DNA of 64,000 bases from Clostridium cavendishii DSM 21758 (GTDB lineage: Bacteria > Bacillota > Clostridia > Clostridiales > Clostridiaceae). The stretch is taken from contig NZ_FQZB01000004.1 of the NCBI RefSeq assembly GCF_900141845.1, positions 163,162 through 227,161 on the forward strand, written 5' to 3'. The position numbers and the translations under genes were made by a program. How positions within the stretch are numbered: position 1 is the first letter of the stretch; the number at the start of each line of letters is the position of its first letter. Positions 44,739 to 51,951 of this stretch are shown piece by piece. Below the pieces are notes generated by a model that made no database searches, had not been told where the DNA came from, and was given only the letters and a program-made list of their open reading frames with translations.

Positions 44739-44803
44739 CAAAATTTTAATTTTGTGTCTCAAACTTACTCCTACGAACGATAATGAGTAGAAATTTCATT
44801 TTT
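44733..44803 (-). repeat. Dispersed hairpin repeat, copy 2
   Basis: The plus strand reads ATCAAAATTTTAATTTTG, AAACTTACTCCTACGAACG and ATAATGAGTAGAAATTTCAT. It aligns with the copies at 8093 and 47041-47178 and abuts the broken end of the paralogue remnant. Confidence 0.8.
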
Positions 44804-44811
44804 AAACTTTA

Positions 44812-44997
44812 TTAATTTTTTTCAAATATTTTATCAACTAAATCACTTTTTATAAGCTCTGAAGTAGAACTTCCATTTTTAAAACATCTTATTTGCTTAT
44901 ATTTAATTCCAGTCATTTCAAAATCTAATACTTCTATTCTATCAGCCTTATAAACTAAAGCTTCATTCTGTCCATTAATAAATACTTGAACTTCCAT
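44812..44997 (-). CDS. Small hypothetical protein (61 aa)
   Basis: The ATG at 44997 follows GAGGAGTG at good spacing. The protein reads as a small beta-rich domain (MEVQVFINGQNEALVYKAD, then IEVLDFEMTG) ending in a charged helix (SELIKSDLVDKIFEKN). Cys 39 is single. I recognise no family. It is transcribed in the same direction as the broken surface gene, from which it is separated by the hairpin repeat. Confidence 0.6.
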   Translation of the reverse strand: MEVQVFINGQNEALVYKADRIEVLDFEMTGIKYKQIRCFKNGSSTSELIKSDLVDKIFEKN

Positions 44998-45233
44998 AGT
45001 TTTTTCACTCCTCTAACTGTATTTATGGCTACAATATCTTAAATTATACCATCTTTTCAAACTAATATACAGTCTGACTAGTTCTATAAAAAACTAGTAA
45101 TTTTAAAATTACTCATCTCTGTAAAGGTTTATAAAAATATGCTATACTAAGAAACAGTAAAACCTTTGAGAAATTATTCTAAAATAGCAATTATACTCTC
45201 TCTAGGTAATAAAAAAACAGAAAGGACCATATT

Positions 45234-45527
45234 ATGAACAATCTATTATTTTTACTATTTATGTCATCTGGCTTAGTTTTTGTAGTGTTTGGTGTTTTCA
45301 TCAAATTAAACAAAGTAAGCCTTACCACAAAAAAGTTAAAAGACAAAATAGAATATAATAAAAAACAAAGTAAGTTAGCTATATTTGTTGGAGTATTATA
45401 TATATTTTTTGGCCTTGCATCAATGAATTCTACTACTTCACTTATAACTAATGCTTTAGGTATCGTTCCACTTATAATTTACGTTATATTAAATGCAAAA
45501 ATTAATAAGGATTATGTAATAAATTAA
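45234..45527 (+). CDS. Small membrane protein (97 aa)
   Basis: There are three hydrophobic segments (about 3-22, 48-63, 68-88) with a Lys-rich cytoplasmic loop between the first two (KKLKDKIEYNKKQSK). The topology and glycine pattern (FVGVLYIFFGLASM) resemble DUF3784-like small membrane proteins, but I cannot be sure. AGAAAGGA precedes the ATG. A TGCTATACT element near 45140 may be its -10 region. The gene ends at a perfect hairpin shared with the converging GH4 gene. Confidence 0.6.
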   Translation: MNNLLFLLFMSSGLVFVVFGVFIKLNKVSLTTKKLKDKIEYNKKQSKLAIFVGVLYIFFGLASMNSTTSLITNALGIVPLIIYVILNAKINKDYVIN

Positions 45528-45533
45528 TTTATA

Positions 45534-45566
45534 ATAAAAAGGTTCTCAAAAGAGAACCTTTTTAGC
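45534..45566. terminator. Bidirectional terminator
   Basis: AAAAAGGTTCTC and GAGAACCTTTTT form a perfect stem with an AAAA loop between the converging small membrane-protein and GH4 genes. Confidence 0.85.
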
Positions 45567-45582
45567 TTATGATACATATTTA

Positions 45583-46911
45583 TTATTTATTTTCAAATAA
45601 ATGTTTAAATTGTGGTAAATAATCTTTATGCGCTTCTAATAACTCATCCAATAATATCTTTGCATCCTTTTCTGATTGAACTAGTGGATTTATTGTCATT
45701 GCTACAAGTGCCTTATTGTAATCTCCAGAAATTGCAGCTTCAACTACCACCCTTTCAAAAGCTTTCATCTGTTGAACTAAACCATTTACCTCTATAGGTA
45801 GTTCCCCTACTGCTAGTGGCTTTGGACCATCTTTTGTTATTAAACAACTAATCTCAACTGCTGATTCATTTGGTATTCCTAAAATAGCACCATTATTTCT
45901 AGTATTCACTGGTTGTATATCTCTTCTATCATTGTAAATTGAACTTATTAATCTGCATGCTGCATCACTATAATAAGCTCCTCCTCTTTTTTCAAGTTGA
46001 GGTGGTTTTATGCTTAAATTAGGATCCTTATAAAGTTCAAATAATTCTGCCTCTGTTTTCTTAACTACTTCAGCTCTGGTTTCTCCCTTTGCAAATTCCT
46101 CTAACTCTTCTTTAAGTGCTTCTACTTTCTTAAAATAATATCTATGATATGGACAAGGCATTACACCTAGACCTTTTATGAATTCTGCTGCCCAATCGAA
46201 GTCTTTAATATTTTTAACTATGCCACCCATTTTACCTTCAGCTATACCATTTAAAACTTCTTGTGTTATATTTTTACCATCTAAATATATATTAAGTCCA
46301 AAAACCATATGATTTAATCCTGCAAAATCAATCCTAACTCTACTTGGTTCTACTTCTAACATTTTTGAAATAGCTCTTTCCATTCCTATAGGAACATTAC
46401 ATAATCCAATAACCTTTTTATTTTTACCATATCTTAAAAGAGTTTCTGTAATTATTCCTGCCGGATTTGTAAAGTTTATTAACCAAGCATTAGGGCAAAG
46501 TTCACTCATATCTTTATCAATATCTAAAATTACTGGAATTGTTCTTAATGCTTTAAACATTCCTCCAGCTCCATTTGTTTCTTGTCCAATATATCCATGA
46601 CTAAGAGGAATTCTTTCATCTTTTACTCTTGCATCAAGTAATCCTACTCTAAATTGTGTTGTAACAAAGTCTGCATCCTTAAGAGCTTCACGTCTATCTA
46701 AAGTTGAATGAACCTCCATAGGAACACCTGCTTTTTCTACCATTCTTTTTGCAAGCGCTGTATTTATCTCAAGTTTTTCTCTTCCTGCCTCTATATCAAC
46801 AAGCCATATTTCTCTTACAGGTAATTCATCATGTCTTTTAATAAATCCTTCAATTAATTCTGGAGTATAACTTGAACCTCCACCTATAGTAACAATTTTT
46901 AAACCTTTCAT
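45583..46911 (-). CDS. 6-phospho-beta-glucosidase, glycoside hydrolase family 4
   Basis: This 442-residue GH4 enzyme uses NAD and a divalent metal for oxidative-type hydrolysis of phosphorylated beta-glucosides. Motifs are the Rossmann entry KIVTIGGGSSYTPELIEGF, VDIEAGREKL, TTQFRVGLLDAR, and INFTNPAGIITE. The metal-ligand Cys lies in IGLCNVPIG and the His in FAGLNHMVF. GAYYSDAACRLI follows. Full length. The sequence is closest to the LicH/CelF-type phospho-beta-glucosidases. No PTS permease adjoins it, so the phosphorylated sugar must come from elsewhere. Its promoter carries a CRE-like element and a perfect 20-bp palindrome. Confidence 0.9.
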   Translation of the reverse strand: MKGLKIVTIGGGSSYTPELIEGFIKRHDELPVREIWLVDIEAGREKLEINTALAKRMVEKAGVPMEVHSTLDRREALKDADFVTTQFRVGLLDARVKDERIPLSHGYIGQETNGAGGMFKALRTIPVILDIDKDMSELCPNAWLINFTNPAGIITETLLRYGKNKKVIGLCNVPIGMERAISKMLEVEPSRVRIDFAGLNHMVFGLNIYLDGKNITQEVLNGIAEGKMGGIVKNIKDFDWAAEFIKGLGVMPCPYHRYYFKKVEALKEELEEFAKGETRAEVVKKTEAELFELYKDPNLSIKPPQLEKRGGAYYSDAACRLISSIYNDRRDIQPVNTRNNGAILGIPNESAVEISCLITKDGPKPLAVGELPIEVNGLVQQMKAFERVVVEAAISGDYNKALVAMTINPLVQSEKDAKILLDELLEAHKDYLPQFKHLFENK

Positions 46912-46954
46912 AGAAAATTACCTCCCAAATAAAAAAATTTCTTTCTATGTCTTA

Positions 46955-47017
46955 ATTATAAGTTATAGAAAGAAACGGTTTCAATCAGAATATATGCAAA
47001 CTGTACTAGTACAGTTT
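46955..47017 (-). promoter_or_regulatory. GH4 promoter with operator palindrome
   Basis: Minus-strand TTGAAA (46979-46984), 18 bases, TATAAT (46955-46960). GAAACCGTTTC overlaps the -35 and resembles a CcpA site half-matched to consensus. AAACTGTACTAGTACAGTTT (46998-47017) is a perfect 20-bp palindrome just upstream, of the kind bound by GntR/HutC-type sugar regulators. Confidence 0.7.
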
Positions 47018-47040
47018 TGTATCTATTTATTGAGTTTATA

Positions 47041-47178
47041 TATGAAACTCCTACTCACTATCGTTCGTATGAGTAAGTTCGCATTAGCCAAATCTAAGAT
47101 TTGGATGAGTATATGAAACTCCTACTCACTATCGTTCGTATGAGTAAGTTCGCATTAGCCAAATCTAAGATTTGGATG
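47041..47178 (+). repeat. Dispersed hairpin repeat, copies 3 and 4 (tandem pair)
   Basis: Two identical 67-bp units at 47041-47107 and 47112-47178, period 71. Each unit holds ACTCCTACTCACTATCG, TTCGTATGAGTAAGTTCG and the perfect hairpin CCAAATC-TAA-GATTTGG. Copies 1 and 2 elsewhere are diverged versions in the opposite orientation. Confidence 0.9.
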
Positions 47179-47422
47179 CTTACTTAAGTTTAAGGTACAG
47201 TCACCTATGCATTTCATAAGTGAAAGTACCTTCAAATGATATCCATACCATAATATATACATTTTATTTAGAAAAGATGAATTTTGTAATTGTTTACTTT
47301 TAAATTTTATTTTTTTCTTTATTTATTCTTATAAAAATTATTACTGCAACTTCTACCTATAAATAAAAAATGTCTTTCTACGAAATTCGTAGGAAGACAT
47401 CTTTATAAAAAACTATATTTAA
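47179..47422 (-). other. Intergenic region with terminator of the TerB-like gene
   Basis: ATGTCTTTCTACGAA/TTCGTAGGAAGACAT at 47370-47401 is a strong hairpin with T-runs after the stop codon at 47423. The rest is AT-rich with nothing supported. Confidence 0.7.
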
Positions 47423-47839
47423 TTATAATAAAACTTTTGCAACTTCTCTTGCTTCTTCTTCATTTTCAGGTGTTATCTCTGGAAAATTATAAAAATAGTT
47501 AGCAAACTTTATTCTTTCTGCTCTTGATATATTAAGTTCATCTTCTACTTTTTCTAAGAATTCTATTTCTTCAAATTCACATTCTCCATCTACAAGACCA
47601 ACTCTTATCATTTCAAAATACATTATATTTATTATTCTCTTAGAAGATTTCTTTATTATTTCTAAAGCTGTTTCATAATTCATTTCTTTAATATCTTCAG
47701 TTCCAAGTCCCATTTCATCACAAAAACTTTCCATTAATTCCTCTTGTTCTTTTTCTAAAACATCATTAGCTAAAGCAAGCTCTGTAACCAAATTTATAAA
47801 AGCTAATGATTCATCTCTGTTTAATTCATTTAAAAACAT
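47423..47839 (-). CDS. TerB-like helical protein
   Basis: This 138-residue acidic all-helical protein follows the TerB/DnaJ-like co-chaperone pattern: ESLAFINLVTELALANDVLE, an acidic middle, and EMIRVGLVDGECEFEEIEFL, which matches the repeated acidic metal-binding helix-turn of the family. The function is unknown in most bacteria, with proposed roles in membrane or metal stress. It starts 18 bases after the TtcA-like gene and is probably co-transcribed with it. Confidence 0.65.
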   Translation of the reverse strand: MFLNELNRDESLAFINLVTELALANDVLEKEQEELMESFCDEMGLGTEDIKEMNYETALEIIKKSSKRIINIMYFEMIRVGLVDGECEFEEIEFLEKVEDELNISRAERIKFANYFYNFPEITPENEEEAREVAKVLL

Positions 47840-47857
47840 ATTGTACCCCTCCCATAA

Positions 47858-48889
47858 TTACGACTTTAATGACTTTACTTCATCTACTGATAAACCTGTC
47901 TTTTCAGCTATTACCTCTAATTCTAAAACATCTAAAAGTGCTGCAGCTATCTTTTTCTTTTCTATCATAGCTGCTTCTTTTGCAAGTTTTTGCTGTTTTA
48001 ATTCTGCTACGCTTTCTAATAAAGATTCCTCTTCATAAAAATCTAAATAAGAATAATCCTTACCATCTATTTGAAAGCCCAGTATAGAATCAACTGAAAC
48101 ATTCTGAGCCGATTTAAATATTGATTTATCAACATCTGAAAATTTTGTTTTAAACTGCTCTATCAAATCTTTTATCTCAAATCTTGTATTTCCAACCTTT
48201 TTAGCTGCAACCATACAAGCACAATTAAGTGGCCATATTCCTGCATTTTGAGTAAATAGCCTAATATCTTTTTCTTCTATGTAATATAAAGGTCTTATAA
48301 GTTCTATTCCTTCAAAATTTGAAGCTTTTAATTTAGGTAACATGGTTTTGAAATTACCTGCGTAAAGCACATTAAGCATAGTAGTTTCTATAACATCATT
48401 AAAATGATGACCTAAAGCTAACTTATTACACCCAAGTTCCTTTGCTTTTGAATATAAAGAACCTCTTCTCATTCTAGCACACATATAACATGGGTAATCT
48501 TTAGCGATTTTATTCACAACTTGAAAAATTCCTGAATCATAAAGATGTATTGGTATATTTAAATAATTACAATTATCTATAAGCAATTCCTTAACTTGAG
48601 GATGATATCCAGGATCCATGGCTATAAATTCAAGTTCAAAATTCATTTGTCCATGTTTTTTTAATTCTTGAAATAACTTTGCCATTATTAAAGAGTCTTT
48701 CCCCCCAGATATAGCAACACCTATTTTATCTCCCTCTTCTATAAGTTTGTAATCCTTAATTGCTTTTATAAATTTTGACCAAATACGTTTTCTATATGTT
48801 TTAACTAAACTTCTTTCTATATCAGCTAGTGGCTTTCTTTCATTAAATGGTATTAAAATATCACATCCACTTCCAGCGATGTCGCTCAC
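47858..48889 (-). CDS. TtcA/TilS-family PP-loop tRNA-modification enzyme
   Basis: An ATPase of about 343 residues with the PP-loop GVAISGGKDSLIMAK near residue 60, a CxxC pair in YPCYMCARMRRG, LALGHHFNDVIETT, and further Cys in LNCACMVA. The pattern fits TtcA-like enzymes that use an iron-sulfur cluster to thiolate tRNA. The N-terminal SDIAGSGCDILIPFNERKP is a clostridial extension. GTG 48889 is preferred: GAGGTG lies six bases before it. A GTG three codons earlier overlaps that site. A C-terminal helical extension of ~60 residues ends in a Lys/Glu-rich region. The exact tRNA base modified is not certain. Confidence 0.82.
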   Translation of the reverse strand: MSDIAGSGCDILIPFNERKPLADIERSLVKTYRKRIWSKFIKAIKDYKLIEEGDKIGVAISGGKDSLIMAKLFQELKKHGQMNFELEFIAMDPGYHPQVKELLIDNCNYLNIPIHLYDSGIFQVVNKIAKDYPCYMCARMRRGSLYSKAKELGCNKLALGHHFNDVIETTMLNVLYAGNFKTMLPKLKASNFEGIELIRPLYYIEEKDIRLFTQNAGIWPLNCACMVAAKKVGNTRFEIKDLIEQFKTKFSDVDKSIFKSAQNVSVDSILGFQIDGKDYSYLDFYEEESLLESVAELKQQKLAKEAAMIEKKKIAAALLDVLELEVIAEKTGLSVDEVKSLKS

Positions 48890-49075
48890 ATAAATCACCT
48901 CATCCTACTTTGGTTTTCTTATGTTATTATATCAACTTTCTTTATTTTTGTCTTTAATAATATTTAAGTTATAAGAATAAACTGATTAAATTTTATACCA
49001 TTTACCTTATAATTATACATTTTTATGGTTTGTTATGCTATAATTTTAATAATTACTATATTATGGAGGTATTTT

Positions 49076-49345
49076 ATGAAAGCAGTTGTTACGGTAATAG
49101 GAAAGGATCGAGTTGGTATAATCTATGATGTTTCTAAAATATTAGCTGAAAGTGATATTAATATTATAAACATAAGCCAAACTATAATGGATGGTTATTT
49201 TACTATGATTATGATTACTGAAATAGATAATTCAACTAAAAATATTTCTGAAATTAAAGACATCTTTGACAAATTTTCAAAAAATTCTAATCTTGACGTC
49301 AAGGTACAGCACGAAGATATTTTCAATTCTATGCATAAGATTTAA
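49076..49345 (+). CDS. ACT-domain protein (UPF0237)
   Basis: An 89-residue single ACT domain: MKAVVTVIGKDRVGIIYDVS, ESDINIINISQTIMDGYFTM and a C-terminal helix-strand pair. This is the UPF0237 family, which nearly always precedes UPF0210, as here. ACT domains bind amino acids or related ligands as regulatory modules. ATG 49076 is chosen over the upstream in-frame ATG because GGAGGT lies five bases before it. Its stop is nine bases before the partner gene. Confidence 0.9.
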   Translation: MKAVVTVIGKDRVGIIYDVSKILAESDINIINISQTIMDGYFTMIMITEIDNSTKNISEIKDIFDKFSKNSNLDVKVQHEDIFNSMHKI

Positions 49346-49354
49346 GGAGGTACT

Positions 49355-50707
49355 ATGTTAACTGATTTTGAAATACTTGAAACACTATCTATGATAAAAG
49401 AACAAAATTTAGATGTTAGGACTATAACTCTAGGGCTTTCCCTAATGGATTGTAGTTCTCCTGATATCGATATTCTTTGTAATAATATTTATGACAAAAT
49501 AACTAAAACAGCCAAAAATTTAGTACGAACAGGTGAAGCTATAGAGAAGGAATTTGGAATTCCAATAATAAACAAAAGAATATCCGTAACTCCTATTTCT
49601 ATAGTAGCAGCCCCTACTAATGCAAATTCTTATGTAAAAATAGCTAAAACCTTAGATAAAGCAGCAAAAGAAGTTGGTGTGAATTTTATAGGTGGTTTCT
49701 CTGCTTTAGTTCAAAAAGGCTTTACAAATAGTGATTTAACTCTTATAAATTCAATACCTGAAGCTTTATCCACAACAGATATTGTTTGTTCATCTGTAAA
49801 TATAGGTTCTACTCGTTATGGTATAAACATGGACGGTGTCCGCCTTATGGGTGATATTATAAAGAAAACTGCAAATATTACTCCAGATGGATTTGGTTGT
49901 GCTAAATTAGTTGTATTTTGTAATGCAGTAGAGGATAATCCTTTTATGGCTGGTGCTTTTCATGGTATAGGTGAAGCCGAAAAAGTTATAAATGTTGGTG
50001 TTAGCGGTCCTGGCGTAGTTAAAAGAGCCTTAGAAGATGTCAGAGGCCAAAGCTTTGAACAAGTTGCTGAGACTATAAAAAAGACTTCTTTTAAGGTAAC
50101 TAGAATGGGACAACTAGTTGCAAAAGAAGCTTCTAGAAGGCTTAATATTCCTTTTGGAATAGTAGATCTTTCTTTAGCACCTACTCCTGCCGTAGGTGAT
50201 TCTGTTGCAAGAATAATAGAAGAAATGGGTCTTTCTAATTGTGGTACTCATGGAACTACAGCTGCTTTGGCACTTTTAAATGATGCTGTTAAAAAAGGTG
50301 GCCTTATGGCATCTTCCTATGTTGGAGGTTTAAGTGGTGCTTTTATTCCTGTATCTGAAGATGAAGGAATGATAGAAGCTGTTAAAGGTGGTTTTTTAAC
50401 CTTAGAAAAGCTTGAAGCTATGACTTGTGTATGTTCTGTTGGTCTTGATATGATCGCTATCCCTGGGAAAACTTCAGCTGAAACAATTTCTGCAATTATA
50501 GCTGATGAAGCTGCCATAGGAATGATAAACGCTAAAACTACAGCTGTGAGAATAATTCCTGTTCCAAATAAAGATGTAGGTGAAAGTGTAGAATTTGGGG
50601 GACTTTTAGGTACTGCCCCTATAATGAAAGTAAATGACGGTGATTCTTCTCTGTTTGTTAATAGAGGTGGTAGAATTCCGGCACCTGTTCATTCACTAAA
50701 AAATTAG
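49355..50707 (+). CDS. UPF0210 family protein
   Basis: This 450-residue protein belongs to the UPF0210/DUF711 family, seen in LDVRTITLGLSLMDCSSPDI, VNFIGGFSALVQKGFT, NIGSTRYGINMDGVRLMG, GFGCAKLVVFCNAVEDNPFM and the C-terminal VNRGGRIPAPVHSLKN. The fold is related to glycyl-radical/PFL-like barrels, but no enzyme activity is established. AAGGAGG precedes the ATG. It forms a two-gene operon with the ACT-domain protein, which may sense a ligand for it. Confidence 0.9.
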   Translation: MLTDFEILETLSMIKEQNLDVRTITLGLSLMDCSSPDIDILCNNIYDKITKTAKNLVRTGEAIEKEFGIPIINKRISVTPISIVAAPTNANSYVKIAKTLDKAAKEVGVNFIGGFSALVQKGFTNSDLTLINSIPEALSTTDIVCSSVNIGSTRYGINMDGVRLMGDIIKKTANITPDGFGCAKLVVFCNAVEDNPFMAGAFHGIGEAEKVINVGVSGPGVVKRALEDVRGQSFEQVAETIKKTSFKVTRMGQLVAKEASRRLNIPFGIVDLSLAPTPAVGDSVARIIEEMGLSNCGTHGTTAALALLNDAVKKGGLMASSYVGGLSGAFIPVSEDEGMIEAVKGGFLTLEKLEAMTCVCSVGLDMIAIPGKTSAETISAIIADEAAIGMINAKTTAVRIIPVPNKDVGESVEFGGLLGTAPIMKVNDGDSSLFVNRGGRIPAPVHSLKN

Positions 50708-50842
50708 AAAAGCTTTAGATTAAGCGTACTGCAAGAGAGTAAAGTTTATTAGTCTTTCCCCATCACTATCGCTCCAAATCACAGCAACTTAATAAACTTA
50801 CCCTACAAACTATGAAAAAATTTTAATATACTTTAAAATAAA

Positions 50843-50877
50843 AATAACTATACCATCTTTGATGGTATAGTTATTTC
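50843..50877. terminator. Bidirectional terminator
   Basis: AATAACTATACCATC and GATGGTATAGTTATT form a perfect stem between the UPF0210 gene and the converging queT gene, with T-rich tails on both strands. Confidence 0.85.
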
Positions 50878-50884
50878 TTTAATA

Positions 50885-51394
50885 TTATTTATAATTAACT
50901 AATGAAAATTTTTGTTTTAGGCTTTCAGGTATTGCTCTGAATAAAGGCACTCCTATTATTGTTATTATTACAAATTCCGAAAAAGCAACCTGTCCCATAG
51001 TTAATAAAAGTGGAACACCGAATACCATATGTAATTCATACCCTACTATAATAGCATTAAAAATAGTTGGCCATAATGAAGCTATTATTAAACTTCTTAA
51101 ATTATTCTTCAATATATTTCTGGTAAGAGTTATACATCCTACACTTAAAAACGTAGCCATAGTTCCAAATATCATATCCATAACACCACCTGGACTAAAT
51201 ATATTGGCTATAAAACAACCAAGTGTTAATCCAATTATATATATTGGATCTATAAATGCAAATAAAACAAGTAATTCCGAAACTCTAAATTGCATACCAC
51301 CATAAGATAACGGTGCTATTGCAACTGTTAATACAGCATATAAAGCTGCTATAATTCCTGAATAAGCTAATTTTCTAACCTTGTTATTTTTCAT
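50885..51394 (-). CDS. queT: Queuosine-precursor ECF transporter S component QueT
   Basis: A membrane protein of about 169 residues with five or six helices and the QueT (DUF988) pattern: KLAYSGIIAALYAVLTVAIA, LSYGGMQFRVSELLVLFAFI, GCFIANIFSPGGVMDMIFGT and LHMVFGVPLLLTMGQVAFSE. It binds a queuosine precursor (preQ1 or preQ0) for import by the shared ECF energising module, which is not in this window. ATG 51394 follows GGGGAGAAG; an earlier in-frame ATG lies close to the leader terminator and is unlikely. A preQ1-I riboswitch upstream supports the substrate. Confidence 0.9.
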   Translation of the reverse strand: MKNNKVRKLAYSGIIAALYAVLTVAIAPLSYGGMQFRVSELLVLFAFIDPIYIIGLTLGCFIANIFSPGGVMDMIFGTMATFLSVGCITLTRNILKNNLRSLIIASLWPTIFNAIIVGYELHMVFGVPLLLTMGQVAFSEFVIITIIGVPLFRAIPESLKQKFSLVNYK

Positions 51395-51446
51395 TTTAAC
51401 TTCTCCCCTTATTTTTGTAATTTTATAGAAGCCTGTTAAATTCAAA

Positions 51447-51477
51447 ATAAAAAAACCGTAGAAAACTCTACGGTATT
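51447..51477 (-). terminator. Riboswitch-controlled terminator before queT
   Basis: Minus strand TACCGTAGAGTTTTCTACGGT followed by TTTTTTT splits as ACCGTAG/CTACGGT. The same CCGTAG can instead pair with CTACGG at the 3' edge of the aptamer, giving an antiterminator. Confidence 0.85.
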
Positions 51478-51555
51478 ACAGACAAAATTAAGCATATAAA
51501 AATTTAATATTCCTCACTAAAAGAAAAACTGAATTTTAATATACAAAATCTAATA

Positions 51556-51600
51556 ACCGTAGTTTTATTTTAAGACAGGAGGCTCACGAACTGTCTCTAT
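51556..51600 (-). promoter_or_regulatory. preQ1-I riboswitch
   Basis: The minus strand carries AGACAG, the loop TTCGTGAGCCTC, CTGTCT, then the A-rich tail TAAAATAAAACTA. This is the compact preQ1-I pseudoknot layout (short P1 stem, C-rich loop, AAAACTA tail). The tail's CTA continues into CTACGG, the antiterminator strand, so ligand binding would release the terminator and switch queT off. Confidence 0.85.
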
Positions 51601-51616
51601 GAAATTTTACAGTATT

Positions 51617-51645
51617 ATTATATTTTATAATATGTTTAAAATCAA
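51617..51645 (-). promoter_or_regulatory. queT promoter
   Basis: Minus-strand TTGATT (51640-51645), 17 bases, TATAAT (51617-51622), immediately upstream of the preQ1 aptamer. Confidence 0.85.
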
Positions 51646-51841
51646 GGGGTTAGATCTTATTTTAAAAATTGGATCTAATTCTAGCTTAAATTTGATTTCA
51701 TATTTTAATTCTAATGCTTTTCTCTTCCCCTTCCTAAAAATATCTATATTAGTAATTCAATAACTTTTTTCTGCAAATAATTTTTAAAATTAATTGAATT
51801 TTTCAACTTATTAAATTCATTAAAAAATTTAATTTAATATA

Positions 51842-51870
51842 TTCACTTTAATGTAACTTTGTGGTATGAT
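51842..51870 (+). promoter_or_regulatory. Promoter of the potassium importer gene
   Basis: TTCACT (51842-51847), 17 bases, TATGAT (51865-51870). No c-di-AMP riboswitch consensus was found between it and the gene. Confidence 0.7.
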
Positions 51871-51890
51871 TTGAAAATAAAAATTAATAT

Positions 51891-51951
51891 TAAGGAGGAG
51901 TCATCTAATATTATCATATATAATTTCATTATTAGATGACGATGCAAAACT
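51891..51951 (+). promoter_or_regulatory. Ribosome binding site separated from its start codon by a hairpin
   Basis: AAGGAGGAG ends at 51900, about 51 bases before the ATG at 51952. Between them GTCATCTAATA (51900-51910) and TATTAGATGAC (51930-51940) form a perfect 11-bp stem with a 19-base loop. Folding would bring the Shine-Dalgarno to about 11 bases from the ATG. No closer Shine-Dalgarno is visible. Confidence 0.7.

Noticed and set aside
47041..47178. Possible CRISPR array
   Set aside because: Only two identical units with a 4-base gap between them and no unique spacers or cas genes. It is a tandem copy of a hairpin repeat.
50727..50800. Hairpin AGTTTATTA/TAATAAACT after the UPF0210 gene
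   Set aside because: The stem is short and AT-only with a ~40-base loop. The perfect palindrome at 50843-50877 is the better terminator, and no other function is supported.
51871..51951. c-di-AMP (ydaO) riboswitch upstream of the KimA-type gene
   Set aside because: The leader is too short (about 75 bases) and lacks the ydaO consensus blocks. A simple Shine-Dalgarno-hairpin layout is seen instead.
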